Shown: positions 42,218-52,237 of the stretch, one piece after another
Numbering within the stretch: position 1 is the stretch's first letter
Layout of the letters: each line of letters begins with the position of its first letter
Program-made: the position numbers and the translations under genes
The notes under the pieces: generated by a model
What the model was told of the DNA's origin: nothing
Seen by the model: only the letters and a program-made list of their open reading frames with translations
The model's database searches: none
NCBI RefSeq assembly: GCF_014518425.1
Contig: NZ_JACVCU010000005.1
Span: forward strand, 62,678 to 126,677
Reading direction: 5' to 3'
Length of the DNA: 64,000 bases
DNA from: Terrabacter sp. MAHUQ-38
Lineage (GTDB): Bacteria > Actinomycetota > Actinomycetes > Actinomycetales > Dermatophilaceae

Positions 42218-45200
42218 ATGTCGCCGCACACCCGCACCCGTGCTCCCTTCAGTGCACACCCGGAGAACTCCGGTCTCTACCGCCGCGAGTTCGAGCACGA
42301 CGCCTGCGGTGTCGCGCTCATCGCGACGATGCGGGGGACGGCAGGTCACGACATCGTCGAGCACGCCCTCACGGCGCTGCGCAACCTCGACCACCGCGGC
42401 GCCACCGGTGCCGACCCGCTCGTCGGTGACGGCGCGGGCATCCTGACGCAGATCCCCGACGAGTTCTTCCGGGCGACCGTCCCCTTCACCCTGCCCAACA
42501 ACGGGGCGTACGCCGCCGGCATCGCCTTCCTGCCGCAGAACCCCATCGAGCGGGCCGCGGCCAAGGCGCGCATCGAGGAGATCGCGGTCGCCGAGAACCT
42601 CAAGGTCCTGGGCTGGCGTGAGGTCCCGGTCGAGGGCGACCTCGTGGGTGCCGTCGCGCGCGAGTGCATGCCCGCCTTCGAGCAGCTCTTCGTCAGCAGC
42701 TCGATCGGCCGCCAGGTCGCCCTCGGGCTCGACCGGCTCGCCTTCTGCCTGCGCAAGCGCGCCGAGCACGAGGTCGACGTCTACTTCGCGTCGCTGAGCT
42801 CGCGCACCATCGTCTACAAGGGCATGCTCACGACCGGCCAGCTCGAGCCGTTCTTCCCCGACCTGTCCGACCCGCGCTTCGCGACCGAGCTCGCGCTCGT
42901 CCACTCGCGATTCTCGACGAACACGTTCCCCTCGTGGCCGCTCGCGCACCCGTACCGCCTCATCGCGCACAACGGCGAGATCAACACGGTCAAGGGCAAC
43001 CGCAACTGGATGCACGCCCGCGAGAGCCTGCTGACGAGCGACATCATCCCGGGCGACCTCGACCGGATCTTCCCGATCTGCACGCCCGACGCGTCCGACT
43101 CCGCAAGCTTCGACGAGGTGCTCGAGCTGCTCCACCTCGGCGGCCGCTCGCTCCCGCACGCCGTGCTCATGATGATCCCCGAGGCGTGGGAGAACCACGC
43201 CACGATGGACCCTGCGCGCAAGGCGTTCTACGAGTTCCACTCGACGTTCATGGAGCCGTGGGACGGCCCGGCCAACGTCTGCTTCAGCGACGGCACGCTC
43301 GTCGGCGCGGTGCTCGACCGCAACGGCCTGCGTCCTGGCCGCTACACCGTGACCGACGACGGCCTCGTCGTGCTCGCGTCCGAGTCCGGCGTGCTCGAGC
43401 TCGACCCCGCGACGATCGTCCAGCGTGGCCGTCTCCAGCCCGGGAAGATGTTCCTCGTCGACACCGAGCACGGCCGCATCGTCAGCGACGAGGAGATCAA
43501 GTCCCAGCTCGCCGCTGCCAAGCCGTATGCCGAGTGGCTCCACGGCGGCCTCATCCGCCTCGAGGACCTCCCCGAGCGCGAGCACATCGTCCACACGGCC
43601 GCGTCGGTCGCGCGCCGTCAGCAGACGTTCGGCTACACGGCCGAAGAGCTGCGCATCCTGCTCACCCCGATGGCCAAGTCGGGCGGCGAGGCCCTCGGCT
43701 CGATGGGCACGGACACCCCGATCGCGGTCCTGTCGTCCCGCCCCCGCCTGCTCTTCGACTACTTCACGCAGCTCTTCGCGCAGGTCACCAACCCGCCGCT
43801 CGACGCGATCCGCGAGGAGCTCGTCACCTCGCTCGGCACCTACATGGGGCCCGAGGGCAACGCCCTGTCGGCCTCGCCGGCGCACGCGCGCCAGCTCGTG
43901 CTCGAGTTCCCGGTCATCGACAACGACGAGCTCGCCAAGATCGTCCACATCAACGCCGACGGCGACCTGCCCGGCTACGCGACGCACGTCGTCCGCGGTC
44001 TCTACGACGTCACCGGCGGGGCCGCCGCGATGCGCGACCGCCTCGAGGAGATCTTCGCCGAGGTGTCCCAGGCGATCTCGCGCGGAGCGCGCTTCGTCGT
44101 GCTCTCCGACCGCGACTCGGGCCGCGACCTCGCACCCATCCCGTCGCTGCTGCTCACCGCGGCCGTGCACCACCACCTCATCCGTGAGAAGACGCGCACC
44201 CAGGTCGGCCTGCTCGTCGAGGCCGGCGACGTGCGCGAGGTCCATCACGTGGCGCTCCTCATCGGCTTCGGCGCGGCTGCGGTCAACCCGTACCTCGCGA
44301 TGGAGACGGTCGAGGACCTCGTCCGGGCCGGCGAGATCGAGGGCGTGACGCCCGAGAAGGCCGTGGCCAACCTCATCAAGGCCCTCGGCAAGGGCGTCCT
44401 CAAGGTCATGTCGAAGATGGGCATCTCGACCGTGGCGTCCTACCGCGGCGCCCAGGTCTTCGAGGCCATCGGCCTGTCGCAGGCCCTCGTCGACCGCTAC
44501 TTCACCGGCACCGTCTCGCAGCTCGGCGGCGTCGGCCTCGACGTCATCGCCCGCGAGACGGCCGAGCGCCACGCGCGGGCCTACCCGACCGACGGCGTCC
44601 ACCAGCCGCACCGGGTGCTCGAGGTCGGCGGCGAGTACCAGTGGCGCCGCGAGGGCGAGCCGCACCTCTTCGACCCCGAGACGGTGTTCCGCCTCCAGCA
44701 CTCGACGCGGCAGCGCCGCTACGACATCTTCAAGCAGTACACCCAGCGCATCGACGACCAGACGTCCCGACTCATGACGCTGCGAGGCCTCATGGGCTTC
44801 AAGCAGACGGGAGTCACCGGCCGGCTTCCGGTCCCGATCGAGGAGGTCGAGCCGGTCAGCGAGATCGTCAAGCGCTTCAACACCGGGGCGATGAGCTACG
44901 GCTCCATCTCCCAGGAGGCGCACGAGACGCTCGCGATCGCGATGAACCGCCTCGGTGGCCGCTCCAACACCGGTGAGGGCGGCGAGGACATCGAGCGCCT
45001 GCTCGACCCCGAGCGTCGCTCGGCGGTCAAGCAGGTCGCATCGGGTCGGTTCGGCGTGACGAGCCTCTACCTCACGCACTCCGACGACATCCAGATCAAG
45101 ATGGCCCAGGGCGCGAAGCCCGGTGAGGGTGGCCAGCTGCCCGGGCACAAGGTCTACCCGTGGGTGGCCAAGACCCGGCACTCGACGCCGGGCGTCGGCC

Positions 45201-46783
45201 TCATCTCGCCGCCGCCGCACCACGACATCTACTCGATCGAGGACCTGGCGCAGCTGATCCACGACCTCAAGAACGCCAACCCGGCGGCGCGCATCCACGT
45301 CAAGCTCGTCTCCGAGATCGGTGTCGGCACCGTCGCGGCGGGCGTGTCGAAGGCGCATGCGGACGTCGTGCTCATCTCGGGCCACGACGGCGGCACGGGA
45401 GCCTCCCCGCTCACGTCGCTCAAGCACGCCGGTGCCCCCTGGGAGCTCGGTCTCGCCGAGGCCCAGCAGACCCTCGTGCTCAACGGCCTGCGCGATCGCA
45501 TCGTCGTCCAGGTGGACGGGCAGCTGAAGACCGGCCGCGATGTCGTCGTCGCTGCGCTCCTCGGCGCCGAGGAGTTCGGCTTCGCCACGGCACCGCTCGT
45601 GGTCTCGGGCTGCATCATGATGCGCGTCTGTCACCTCGACACCTGCCCGGTCGGCATCGCGACGCAGAACCCCGAGCTGCGCGCCCGCTTCTCGGGAAAG
45701 CCGGAGTTCGTCGAGACCTTCTTCGAGTACATCGCCGAGGAGGTCCGCGAGAACCTCGCGGCGCTCGGCTTCCGCTCGATCGAGGAGGCCGTGGGCCAGG
45801 TCGGCAGCCTCGACCTGGACAAGGCGATCGCCCACTGGAAGGCGTCGGGCCTCGACCTGTCGCCGATCCTCGCCGTCGCCGACAACCCCACCGGCGGCAC
45901 GCTGTACCAGTCGGCCACGCAGGACCACGGGCTCGACAAGGCGCTCGACAACGAGCTGCTGAGCCGTGCCCTGCCCGCCATCGAGGGCGGCGAGCAGGTC
46001 CGCACCGAGATCGCGGTCCGCAACGTCAACCGCACCGTCGGCACGATGCTCGGCCACCACGTGACGAAGGCGCACCCGCACGGCCTCGCGGACAACACGA
46101 TCGAGCTGTCCATGACCGGCTCGGGCGGGCAGTCCTTCGGGGCGTTCCTGCCGGCCGGCGTCACGATGCAGCTGTTCGGCGACGCCAACGACTACGTCGG
46201 CAAGGGCCTGTCGGGCGGCCGCGTCGTCGTGCGTCCACACCGGGCGGCCGACATCGTCGCCGAGGAGAACGTCATCGCCGGCAACGTCATCGCCTACGGC
46301 GCGACCGCGGGGCAGCTCTTCCTGCGCGGCACCGTCGGCGAGCGCTTCTGCGTCCGCAACTCGGGTGCCCACGCCGTCGTCGAGGGGGTCGGTGACCACG
46401 GCTGCGAGTACATGACGGGAGGCGTCGCCGTCGTCCTCGGCCAGACCGGACGCAACTTCGCGGCCGGCATGTCGGGTGGCGTCGCGTACGTCCTCGACCT
46501 CGACCACGAGCTCGTCAACCCCGAGCTCGTCGACCTCATCCCGCTGCGCGACCAGGACGAGGCATCGCTCCGCGAGCTGCTCGCAGGCCACGTGAGGTGG
46601 ACCGAGTCGCCGGTCGCGGGCGCGCTGCTCGACGACTGGGCCAGCGCACGCGAGCGGTTCACGCTCGTGCTGCCGCGCGACTACCAGCGTGTCCTCGACG
46701 TCCGTGCCGAGGCGGAGGCCCACGGCCTCGACCTCGACGGGCCCGACGTGTGGAACCGGATCATGGAGGCTTCCCGTGGCTGA
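42218..46783 (+). CDS. gltB: glutamate synthase large (alpha) subunit
   Basis: Central nitrogen assimilation: makes two glutamates from glutamine and 2-oxoglutarate using NADPH. 1521 residues from ATG 42218, which has AGAAGGA 7 nt upstream; the longer frame from 42164 is not supported. Catalytic Cys30 of the class II amidotransferase domain lies in [13 protein letters not shown] after a propeptide that must be cut off. The 3Fe-4S cysteines are 1132, 1138 and 1143 ([15 protein letters not shown]), and the FMN/synthase domain has [14 protein letters not shown]-like sequence before it. The C-terminal GXGXG helix is present ([13 protein letters not shown]-like [16 protein letters not shown]). Confidence 0.96.
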   Translation: MSPHTRTRAPFSAHPENSGLYRREFEHDACGVALIATMRGTAGHDIVEHALTALRNLDHRGATGADPLVGDGAGILTQIPDEFFRATVPFTLPNNGAYAAGIAFLPQNPIERAAAKARIEEIAVAENLKVLGWREVPVEGDLVGAVARECMPAFEQLFVSSSIGRQVALGLDRLAFCLRKRAEHEVDVYFASLSSRTIVYKGMLTTGQLEPFFPDLSDPRFATELALVHSRFSTNTFPSWPLAHPYRLIAHNGEINTVKGNRNWMHARESLLTSDIIPGDLDRIFPICTPDASDSASFDEVLELLHLGGRSLPHAVLMMIPEAWENHATMDPARKAFYEFHSTFMEPWDGPANVCFSDGTLVGAVLDRNGLRPGRYTVTDDGLVVLASESGVLELDPATIVQRGRLQPGKMFLVDTEHGRIVSDEEIKSQLAAAKPYAEWLHGGLIRLEDLPEREHIVHTAASVARRQQTFGYTAEELRILLTPMAKSGGEALGSMGTDTPIAVLSSRPRLLFDYFTQLFAQVTNPPLDAIREELVTSLGTYMGPEGNALSASPAHARQLVLEFPVIDNDELAKIVHINADGDLPGYATHVVRGLYDVTGGAAAMRDRLEEIFAEVSQAISRGARFVVLSDRDSGRDLAPIPSLLLTAAVHHHLIREKTRTQVGLLVEAGDVREVHHVALLIGFGAAAVNPYLAMETVEDLVRAGEIEGVTPEKAVANLIKALGKGVLKVMSKMGISTVASYRGAQVFEAIGLSQALVDRYFTGTVSQLGGVGLDVIARETAERHARAYPTDGVHQPHRVLEVGGEYQWRREGEPHLFDPETVFRLQHSTRQRRYDIFKQYTQRIDDQTSRLMTLRGLMGFKQTGVTGRLPVPIEEVEPVSEIVKRFNTGAMSYGSISQEAHETLAIAMNRLGGRSNTGEGGEDIERLLDPERRSAVKQVASGRFGVTSLYLTHSDDIQIKMAQGAKPGEGGQLPGHKVYPWVAKTRHSTPGVGLISPPPHHDIYSIEDLAQLIHDLKNANPAARIHVKLVSEIGVGTVAAGVSKAHADVVLISGHDGGTGASPLTSLKHAGAPWELGLAEAQQTLVLNGLRDRIVVQVDGQLKTGRDVVVAALLGAEEFGFATAPLVVSGCIMMRVCHLDTCPVGIATQNPELRARFSGKPEFVETFFEYIAEEVRENLAALGFRSIEEAVGQVGSLDLDKAIAHWKASGLDLSPILAVADNPTGGTLYQSATQDHGLDKALDNELLSRALPAIEGGEQVRTEIAVRNVNRTVGTMLGHHVTKAHPHGLADNTIELSMTGSGGQSFGAFLPAGVTMQLFGDANDYVGKGLSGGRVVVRPHRAADIVAEENVIAGNVIAYGATAGQLFLRGTVGERFCVRNSGAHAVVEGVGDHGCEYMTGGVAVVLGQTGRNFAAGMSGGVAYVLDLDHELVNPELVDLIPLRDQDEASLRELLAGHVRWTESPVAGALLDDWASARERFTLVLPRDYQRVLDVRAEAEAHGLDLDGPDVWNRIMEASRG

Positions 46784-48233
46784 CCCCCAAGGCTTTCTCA
46801 CCACCCGCGAGCGCGAGCTCCCGGCCCGCCGCCCGGTCCCGGTCCGTATCCGGGACTGGAAGGAGGTCTACGAGGAGCAGCAGCTCGGGCAGCTCCAGCG
46901 ACAGGCCGGACGCTGCATGGACTGCGGCATCCCGTTCTGCCACTCGGGCTGTCCCCTCGGGAACCTCATCCCGGAGTGGAACAACTTCGCCTGGCGCGGT
47001 GACTGGTCCGACGCGATCGAGCGTCTCCACGCGACGAACAACTTCCCGGAGTTCACGGGCCGGCTCTGCCCGGCGCCGTGCGAGACGGCCTGCGTGCTCG
47101 GCATCAACCAGCCGGCCGTCACCATCAAGCAGGTCGAGGTGACGACGATCGAGCGCGCCTTCGACGAGGGGCTCGTCAAGCCGCTGCCGCCGGAGCGCCT
47201 CTCGGGCAAGACGGTGGCCGTCATCGGCTCCGGTCCCGCCGGGCTCGCCGCGGCGCAGCAGCTGACGCGGGCCGGCCACACGGTCGCCGTGTTCGAACGG
47301 GCCGACAAGCCGGGTGGCCTGCTCCGCTACGGCATCCCCGAGTTCAAGATGGAGAAGTCGGTCCTGGACCGTCGCCTCGACCAGATGGAGGCCGAGGGCA
47401 CCCGCTTCCGCAACGGCATGAACGTCGGCGTCGACATCACGGGCCGCCAGCTGCGCGACCGCTACGACGCCGTCGTGCTCGCGCTCGGTGCCACGGTGCC
47501 GCGCGACCTCGACGTCCCGGGCCGCGAGCTCGGTGGCATCCACCAGGCCATGGACTACCTGCCCCAGGGCAACCGCGCGGCGCTCGGCGAGCAGGTCGAG
47601 GACCAGATCCTCGCGACCGGCAAGCACGTCGTCGTCATCGGTGGTGGCGACACCGGCGCCGACTGCATCGGCACCGCACACCGCCAGGGCGCGGCGTCCG
47701 TCACGAGCCTCGAGATCATGCCTCAGCCGGGCGACGAGCGTCCGTCCAGCCAGCCGTGGCCGACCTACCCGATGCTCTACCGCGTCGCGAGCGCGCACGA
47801 GGAGGGCGGCGACCGCATCTACGCCGTCAGCACGACCGAGTTCGTCGGCGACGACGACGGCAACGTCGCGGCCCTGCGCCTCACCGAGGTCGAGTTCGTC
47901 GACGGCAGGCTCACGCCGAGGCCCGGCACCGAGCGTGAGATCCCGGCGCAGCTGGTGCTGTTCGCGATGGGCTTCCTCGGGCCCGAGGGCCCGGGTGTCG
48001 TCGAGCAGCTCGGCGTCGACCTCGACGAGCGCAGCAACGTCAAGCGCGACAAGAACTTCATGAGCTCCGTGCCCGGGGTGTTCGTGGCCGGTGACGCCGG
48101 TCGCGGTCAGTCGCTCATCGTGTGGGCCATCGCCGAGGGCCGCGCAGCTGCCGCCGGTGTCGACGCGTGGCTCACCGGCTCGAGCTCGCTGCCGCGCCCC
48201 ATCGCGCCGACCGACCGGCCGCTCACGGCCTGA
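46776..48233 (+). CDS. gltD: glutamate synthase small (beta) subunit
   Basis: Passes electrons from NADPH through FAD to GltB. The N-terminal iron-sulphur region has [17 protein letters not shown] and [15 protein letters not shown]-binding [17 protein letters not shown] and the NADPH-binding [19 protein letters not shown] follow, with [18 protein letters not shown] near the end. 485 residues is normal. GTG at 46776 overlaps the gltB stop by 8 bp, coupling the two subunits. Confidence 0.96.
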   Translation: MADPQGFLTTRERELPARRPVPVRIRDWKEVYEEQQLGQLQRQAGRCMDCGIPFCHSGCPLGNLIPEWNNFAWRGDWSDAIERLHATNNFPEFTGRLCPAPCETACVLGINQPAVTIKQVEVTTIERAFDEGLVKPLPPERLSGKTVAVIGSGPAGLAAAQQLTRAGHTVAVFERADKPGGLLRYGIPEFKMEKSVLDRRLDQMEAEGTRFRNGMNVGVDITGRQLRDRYDAVVLALGATVPRDLDVPGRELGGIHQAMDYLPQGNRAALGEQVEDQILATGKHVVVIGGGDTGADCIGTAHRQGAASVTSLEIMPQPGDERPSSQPWPTYPMLYRVASAHEEGGDRIYAVSTTEFVGDDDGNVAALRLTEVEFVDGRLTPRPGTEREIPAQLVLFAMGFLGPEGPGVVEQLGVDLDERSNVKRDKNFMSSVPGVFVAGDAGRGQSLIVWAIAEGRAAAAGVDAWLTGSSSLPRPIAPTDRPLTA

Positions 48234-48341
48234 GGTCCCGCCGGGGGTCGCCCGCCGGCTCCCAGCGGCCTCCCAGCCAGGCCCGCGACGGAAGCCCGCG
48301 ACACGGCATACGCGAACGATTTCCCACAGCCCCAAGGCAAT

Positions 48342-48377
48342 CCACGCAGGTTCGTCCCACAGGGCGAACCTGCGTGG
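48342..48377. terminator. 13-bp palindrome between gltD and pyk
   Basis: Perfect arms CCACGCAGGTTCG (48342-48354) and CGAACCTGCGTGG (48365-48377) with a 10-nt loop. It probably ends the gltBD transcript without a T tract, but it lies only 34 bp before pyk, so it could also be an operator or 5' leader hairpin of pyk. Confidence 0.5.
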
Positions 48378-48410
48378 TGACCCGCGTCACAGCACCCATA
48401 AGGTTGAAAC

Positions 48411-49868
48411 ATGCGTCGCGCCAAGATCGTCTGCACGATCGGACCCAAAACCTCCTCGCCCACCCAGCTCCGCGCCCTCGTCGACGCCGGCATGGACGTC
48501 GCCCGCCTCAACCTCTCCCACGGTGACCACTCCGTGCACGAGCAGGTCTACCGGGACGTCCGTGCAGCGAGCGACGCGTCCGGCCGCGCGGTCGGCATCC
48601 TCGTCGACCTCCAGGGCCCCAAGATCCGAACGGGCCGGTTCGCGTCCGGGCCGGTGACGCTGAGCCCCGGCCAGCGCTTCACCATCACGACCCGCGACGT
48701 GGAGGGCGACGACACCGTCGTCGGCACCACGTATGCCGGCCTGCCGGGTGACGTGAGCCCCGGCGACCTCCTGCTCATCGACGACGGCAAGGTCATGCTC
48801 AAGGCCGTCGAGGTCACCGACACGGACGTGCTGACCGAGACCGTCGTCGGGGGCGAGGTCAGCAACAACAAGGGCATCAACCTGCCCGGCGTCGCGGTCA
48901 GCGTGCCGGCCCTGTCCGACAAGGACCGCGAGGACCTCCGGTTCGCGATGCGCCTCGGGGTCGACATGATCGCCCTGTCGTTCGTCCGCTCGGCCGAGGA
49001 CATCGACGACGTCCACGCGATCATGGACGAGTTCGGCGACCGCATCCCCGTCATCGCCAAGATCGAGAAGCCGCAGGCCGTCGAGAACCTCGAGGGCATC
49101 GTCGCGGCGTTCGGCGGGATCATGGTGGCCCGCGGCGACCTCGGCGTCGAGATGCCGCTGGAGGAGGTGCCCCTCGTCCAGAAGCGCGCCATCGAGCTCG
49201 CCCGTCGCCAGGCCAAGCCGGTCATCGTCGCCACCCAGGTGCTCGAGTCGATGATCGACAACCCCCGGCCCACCCGCGCCGAGGCCTCCGACGCCGCCAA
49301 CGCCGTCCTCGACGGCGCCGACGCCCTCATGCTGTCCGGTGAGACGTCCGTCGGTGCGTGGCCGATCGACGCCGTGCGCACCATGGCCCGGATCATCGAG
49401 TCCACCGAGGAGCACGGCCACGACCAGATCGCCCGGATGAAGACCAACCCCAAGACGGTCGGGGGAGCGGTCACCAAGGCCGCCGCCGAGATCGGCGAGA
49501 TCGTCGAGGCGAAGTTCCTCATCACCTTCACCGAGACCGGTGGCTCGGCCACGCGCATGGCGCGCATCCGGCCCCGGCTGCCCATGCTCGCCTTCACGTC
49601 CGAGCAGCGGGTCCGCTCCCAGCTCGCCCTCGTGTGGGGCGTCGAGACCTACCTCGTGCCACGCATGCACCACACCGACCAGTTCGCGATGCAGGTCGAC
49701 CTCAAGCTCATCCCCGAGGGACGCGTCGCCGAGGGAGAGCGGGTCGTCATCGTCGCCGGCTCGCCCCCCGGCATCCCCGGGTCGACGAACGCGCTGCGCG
49801 TGCACCGCGTCGGCGACGCCGTCAACCGGGCCGCCCCGGCCTACCGGCCGGAGGAGGTCACGGGCTGA
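48411..49868 (+). CDS. pyk: pyruvate kinase
   Basis: Last ATP-forming step of glycolysis. Motifs in order: RRAKIVCTIGPKTSSPTQLR at the N-terminus, LNLSHGDHSVHEQV with metal-site residues, VIAKIEKPQAVENLEGI with catalytic Lys, MVARGDLGVEMPLEEVP, and DAANAVLDGADALMLSGET. 485 residues is normal for the actinobacterial enzyme. It has no strong ribosome binding site; GTTGAAAC lies just before the ATG. The palindrome at 48342-48377 is in its promoter region. Confidence 0.96.
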   Translation: MRRAKIVCTIGPKTSSPTQLRALVDAGMDVARLNLSHGDHSVHEQVYRDVRAASDASGRAVGILVDLQGPKIRTGRFASGPVTLSPGQRFTITTRDVEGDDTVVGTTYAGLPGDVSPGDLLLIDDGKVMLKAVEVTDTDVLTETVVGGEVSNNKGINLPGVAVSVPALSDKDREDLRFAMRLGVDMIALSFVRSAEDIDDVHAIMDEFGDRIPVIAKIEKPQAVENLEGIVAAFGGIMVARGDLGVEMPLEEVPLVQKRAIELARRQAKPVIVATQVLESMIDNPRPTRAEASDAANAVLDGADALMLSGETSVGAWPIDAVRTMARIIESTEEHGHDQIARMKTNPKTVGGAVTKAAAEIGEIVEAKFLITFTETGGSATRMARIRPRLPMLAFTSEQRVRSQLALVWGVETYLVPRMHHTDQFAMQVDLKLIPEGRVAEGERVVIVAGSPPGIPGSTNALRVHRVGDAVNRAAPAYRPEEVTG

Positions 49869-49931
49869 CGCGGCCCGCCGCGTCCCAGACCCTCGGCACG
49901 CGCTCGCGCATGCCGTGACCGCGCGTTCCAT

Positions 49932-49961
49932 GGATGCCGCCGGCCGCGCCCGGCGGCATCC
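49932..49961 (+). terminator. hairpin after pyk
   Basis: Twelve-base perfect arms GGATGCCGCCGG (49932-49943) and CCGGCGGCATCC (49950-49961) with a 6-nt loop. No T tract. It lies between pyk and the tRNA promoter and probably ends the pyk transcript. Confidence 0.55.
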
Positions 49962-49974
49962 GCGCGTCCACGGG

Positions 49975-49980
49975 TATGCT
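49975..49980 (+). promoter_or_regulatory. -10 box of the tRNA-Leu gene
   Basis: TATGCT lies 14 nt before the mature tRNA 5' end, giving a precursor with a 7-8 nt leader. Confidence 0.5.
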
Positions 49981-49994
49981 GGCGCGGCACCTCG

Positions 49995-50077
49995 GCCGGG
50001 GTGGTGGAATGGCAGACACGGGGCACTCAAAATGCTCTGACCGAGAGGTCGTGCGGGTTCGAGTCCCGCTCCCGGCA
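49995..50077 (+). tRNA. tRNA-Leu (anticodon CAA)
   Basis: Class II tRNA with a full cloverleaf. The acceptor is GCCGGGG with TCCCGGC plus discriminator A at 50077. The anticodon loop CTCAAAA gives CAA at 50028-50030. The T arm is GCGGG-TTCGAGT-CCCGC and there is a long variable arm (TGACCGAGAGGTCG region). It reads UUG codons. CCA is not encoded. Confidence 0.96.
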
Positions 50078-50155
50078 CCCTTCGCCGGCGCGCGTCCGCC
50101 GCGCGGGGCCGCGCACGGTCACCGCCCCGAAACGCGGCCGAAACGTGCTCCCGGC

Positions 50156-50161
50156 TAGGCT
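50156..50161 (+). promoter_or_regulatory. -10 box of pdtaR, leaderless type
   Basis: TAGGCT ends 6 nt before GTG 50168. Confidence 0.45.
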
Positions 50162-50167
50162 CTGCCC

Positions 50168-50827
50168 GTGAGCACAGACGAAAGCACGACGCCGAAGCCG
50201 ACCCCCACCGCAGCCGCCGACACCGGCTCCGGCGCGCCGACCCCGGTCACCGGTGCGACCCGCATCCTCGTCGCCGAGGACGAGGCGCTGATCCGTCTCG
50301 ACCTCGTCGAGATGCTCGGTGAGCAGGGCTACGACGTCGTCGGCCAGGCAAGCAACGGCGAGCAGGCCGTCGCGCTCGCCAAGGAGGTCAAGCCGGACCT
50401 CGTCATCATGGACGTCAAGATGCCGGTGCTCGACGGGCTCTCGGCCGCCGAGCAGCTGCACGAGTCGAAGCTCTGCCCCGTCATCATGCTCACCGCGTTC
50501 TCGCAGACCGAGCTGGTCGAGCGTGCGCGCGACGCCGGCGTCATGGCCTACATCGTCAAGCCCTTCACGGCCGACGACCTGCGCCCCGCCATCGACATCG
50601 CGACCTCCCGCTGGCAGGAGCTCAAGGCCCTCGAGGCCGAGATCGCCGACCTCGGCGAGCGGCTCGAGACCCGCAAGCTGGTCGACCGTGCCAAGGGCGT
50701 GCTGATGAGCCAGCTGAAGCTGACCGAGGCGGACGCGTTCCGGTGGATCCAGAAGACGGCGATGGACCGCCGGCTCGGGATGAAAGAGGTCGCGGAGGCC
50801 GTCATCAACGGCTTCCCGGCGTCCTGA
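50168..50827 (+). CDS. pdtaR: two-component response regulator with ANTAR RNA-binding domain (PdtaR type)
   Basis: 219 residues. A disordered acidic/proline N-terminus of 30 residues is followed by a receiver domain with ILVAEDEALIRLDL, phospho-acceptor Asp82 in VIMDVKMP, and IMLTAFSQ with Thr and YIVKPF with Lys. The C-terminal ANTAR helices include LETRKLVDRAKGVLMSQL and AFRWIQKTAMDRRLGM. This matches mycobacterial Rv1626, an antiterminator that binds paired hairpins in mRNA on phosphorylation by PdtaS. The PdtaS kinase is not in the window. The start is set by the TAGGCT box. Confidence 0.93.
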   Translation: MSTDESTTPKPTPTAAADTGSGAPTPVTGATRILVAEDEALIRLDLVEMLGEQGYDVVGQASNGEQAVALAKEVKPDLVIMDVKMPVLDGLSAAEQLHESKLCPVIMLTAFSQTELVERARDAGVMAYIVKPFTADDLRPAIDIATSRWQELKALEAEIADLGERLETRKLVDRAKGVLMSQLKLTEADAFRWIQKTAMDRRLGMKEVAEAVINGFPAS

Positions 50828-50858
50828 CGTCGGGGCCGCCGCAAATCGTCCCGTCGCA

Positions 50859-50908
50859 GGTCACGCGCAGGTCACGACACGGTCACCGATCGCGAGTTTG
50901 TGGTGACC
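50859..50908. promoter_or_regulatory. array of GGTCAC half-sites before livJ, resembling a GlnR box
   Basis: Three direct GGTCAC copies start at 50859, 50870 and 50881, exactly 11 bp apart, and an inverted GTGACC lies at 50903-50908 in the -35 region. The spacing equals the GTnAC-n6-GaAAC-n6 layout of actinobacterial GlnR sites. A -10 box TAGTCT follows at 50927-50932. Confidence 0.5.
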
Positions 50909-50978
50909 CGGGTGTGAGGTTGGGCCTAGTCTCCTGTCAGCCCTCGACCGAGGGATGTGTGACATCAGGAGGACACCC

Positions 50979-52124
50979 GTGCGTTCTACCCTCAAGTTCG
51001 CTGTGCCGCTCGCGGTCGCAGCTCTCGCCCTCGGTGCCTGTGGCACCAAGGGTGGCGAGACCCCGGCGCCGGGCGGCACCGGCGGTGCCGCTCAGGCCGC
51101 CTGCGACCTGAAGATCGGCATGTTCGGTGCCCTCACCGGCCCGAACGCCAACCTGGGCATCTACATCCAGAACGGCGTGAACCTCGCGCTCGACGACTAC
51201 AACAAGAAGCACCCGAACTGCAAGGTCACCCTCGAGAACTACGACTCGCAGGGCCTGCCCGACCAGGCCCCGGCTCTGGCCAAGAAGGCCATCGACGACA
51301 AGAAGGTCGTGGGCATCGTCGGCCCCGCCTTCTCGGGTGAGTCCAAGGCGGCCGACCCGGCGTTCAACGAGGCCGGTCTGGTCACCATCACGCCGTCCGC
51401 CACGGCCACGAAGCTCTCCACGAATGGGTGGAAGACGTTCTTCCGCGCCCTTGGCAACGACGACACGCAGGGGCCCGCGGCCGCCAAGTACATCAAGGAG
51501 ACCGTCAAGTCGACCAAGACGTTCGTCATCGACGACGCGTCTGAGTACGGCAAGGGCCTGGCCGACATCGTCCGCAAGGACCTCGGCGCGCAGGTCGTCG
51601 GCAACGACACGATCCAGCAGAAGCAGACCGACTTCAGCGCCTCCGTCACCAAGGTGGTGAGCTCGGGCGCCGACACGCTCTTCTTCGGTGGCTACTCGCC
51701 CGAGGCCGCGCCGCTCATCAAGCAGCTGCGCGACGCCGGCTGGAAGGGCACGTTCGTCGTGGCCGACGGTGTCAAGGACCAGTCCTACATCGACAACGCC
51801 AAGGACGCCGCCGAGGGCACGATCATCACCTGCCCGTGCGTCCCGCCGGACGTGGCCCCCGACTTCCAGGCCGCGTACAAGGCGAAGTACAACGAGGACC
51901 CCAACACCTACTCGGGTGAGGGCTACGACTCCGCCACGATCCTGCTCGAGGGCATCGCCGCCGGCAAGGACCGCGAGAGCATGCTCGACTTCGTCAAGTC
52001 CTACGACAAGAAGGGCGTGACGAAGCAGCTCAAGTTCGACGACAAGGGCGAGTCGGCCGACATCAAGGTCTTCGCCTACAAGGTCGAGGGCGGCAAGATC
52101 GTCGGCATCGGCGAGATCAAGTAA
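50979..52124 (+). CDS. livJ: branched-chain amino acid ABC transporter substrate-binding lipoprotein
   Basis: 381 residues. A lipoprotein signal ends in ALGAC with lipidated Cys21. The mature part is a periplasmic-binding fold of the leucine/isoleucine/valine type: KIGMFGALTGPNANLG, then VGIVGPAFSGESKAADPAFN, TITPSATATKL, and GGYSPEAAPLIKQLRDAGW. GTG at 50979 has AGGAGGA at 50967-50973 at good spacing; an earlier frame from 50955 would start before this site. The ligand is probably a branched-chain or other neutral amino acid. Confidence 0.92.
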   Translation: MRSTLKFAVPLAVAALALGACGTKGGETPAPGGTGGAAQAACDLKIGMFGALTGPNANLGIYIQNGVNLALDDYNKKHPNCKVTLENYDSQGLPDQAPALAKKAIDDKKVVGIVGPAFSGESKAADPAFNEAGLVTITPSATATKLSTNGWKTFFRALGNDDTQGPAAAKYIKETVKSTKTFVIDDASEYGKGLADIVRKDLGAQVVGNDTIQQKQTDFSASVTKVVSSGADTLFFGGYSPEAAPLIKQLRDAGWKGTFVVADGVKDQSYIDNAKDAAEGTIITCPCVPPDVAPDFQAAYKAKYNEDPNTYSGEGYDSATILLEGIAAGKDRESMLDFVKSYDKKGVTKQLKFDDKGESADIKVFAYKVEGGKIVGIGEIK

Positions 52125-52137
52125 GACGAACGTCATC

Positions 52138-52183
52138 GAACGGGGGGCGGTTGGAGCAGTAGGCTCCGACCGCCCCTCCGTTC
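52138..52183 (+). terminator. hairpin between livJ and livH
   Basis: A stem of about 20 bp with one bulge: arms GAACGGGGGGCGGTTGGAGC (52138-52157) and GCTCCGACCGCCCCTCCGTTC region (52163-52183), 5-nt loop, no real T tract. It would give more livJ mRNA than permease mRNA. Confidence 0.7.
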
Positions 52184-52237
52184 GGTTGACGCTCGACCTC
52201 TGATCTCGCCCACCGCACCCGGCCCAGGAGGTCTTGG

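Noticed and set aside
41807-46804. 1665-codon open frame on the minus strand over gltB
   Set aside because: It mirrors gltB, whose protein has all expected motifs. Long antisense frames are common in GC-rich genes. The translation has repeated Arg/Asp/Val-rich low complexity and no start signals.
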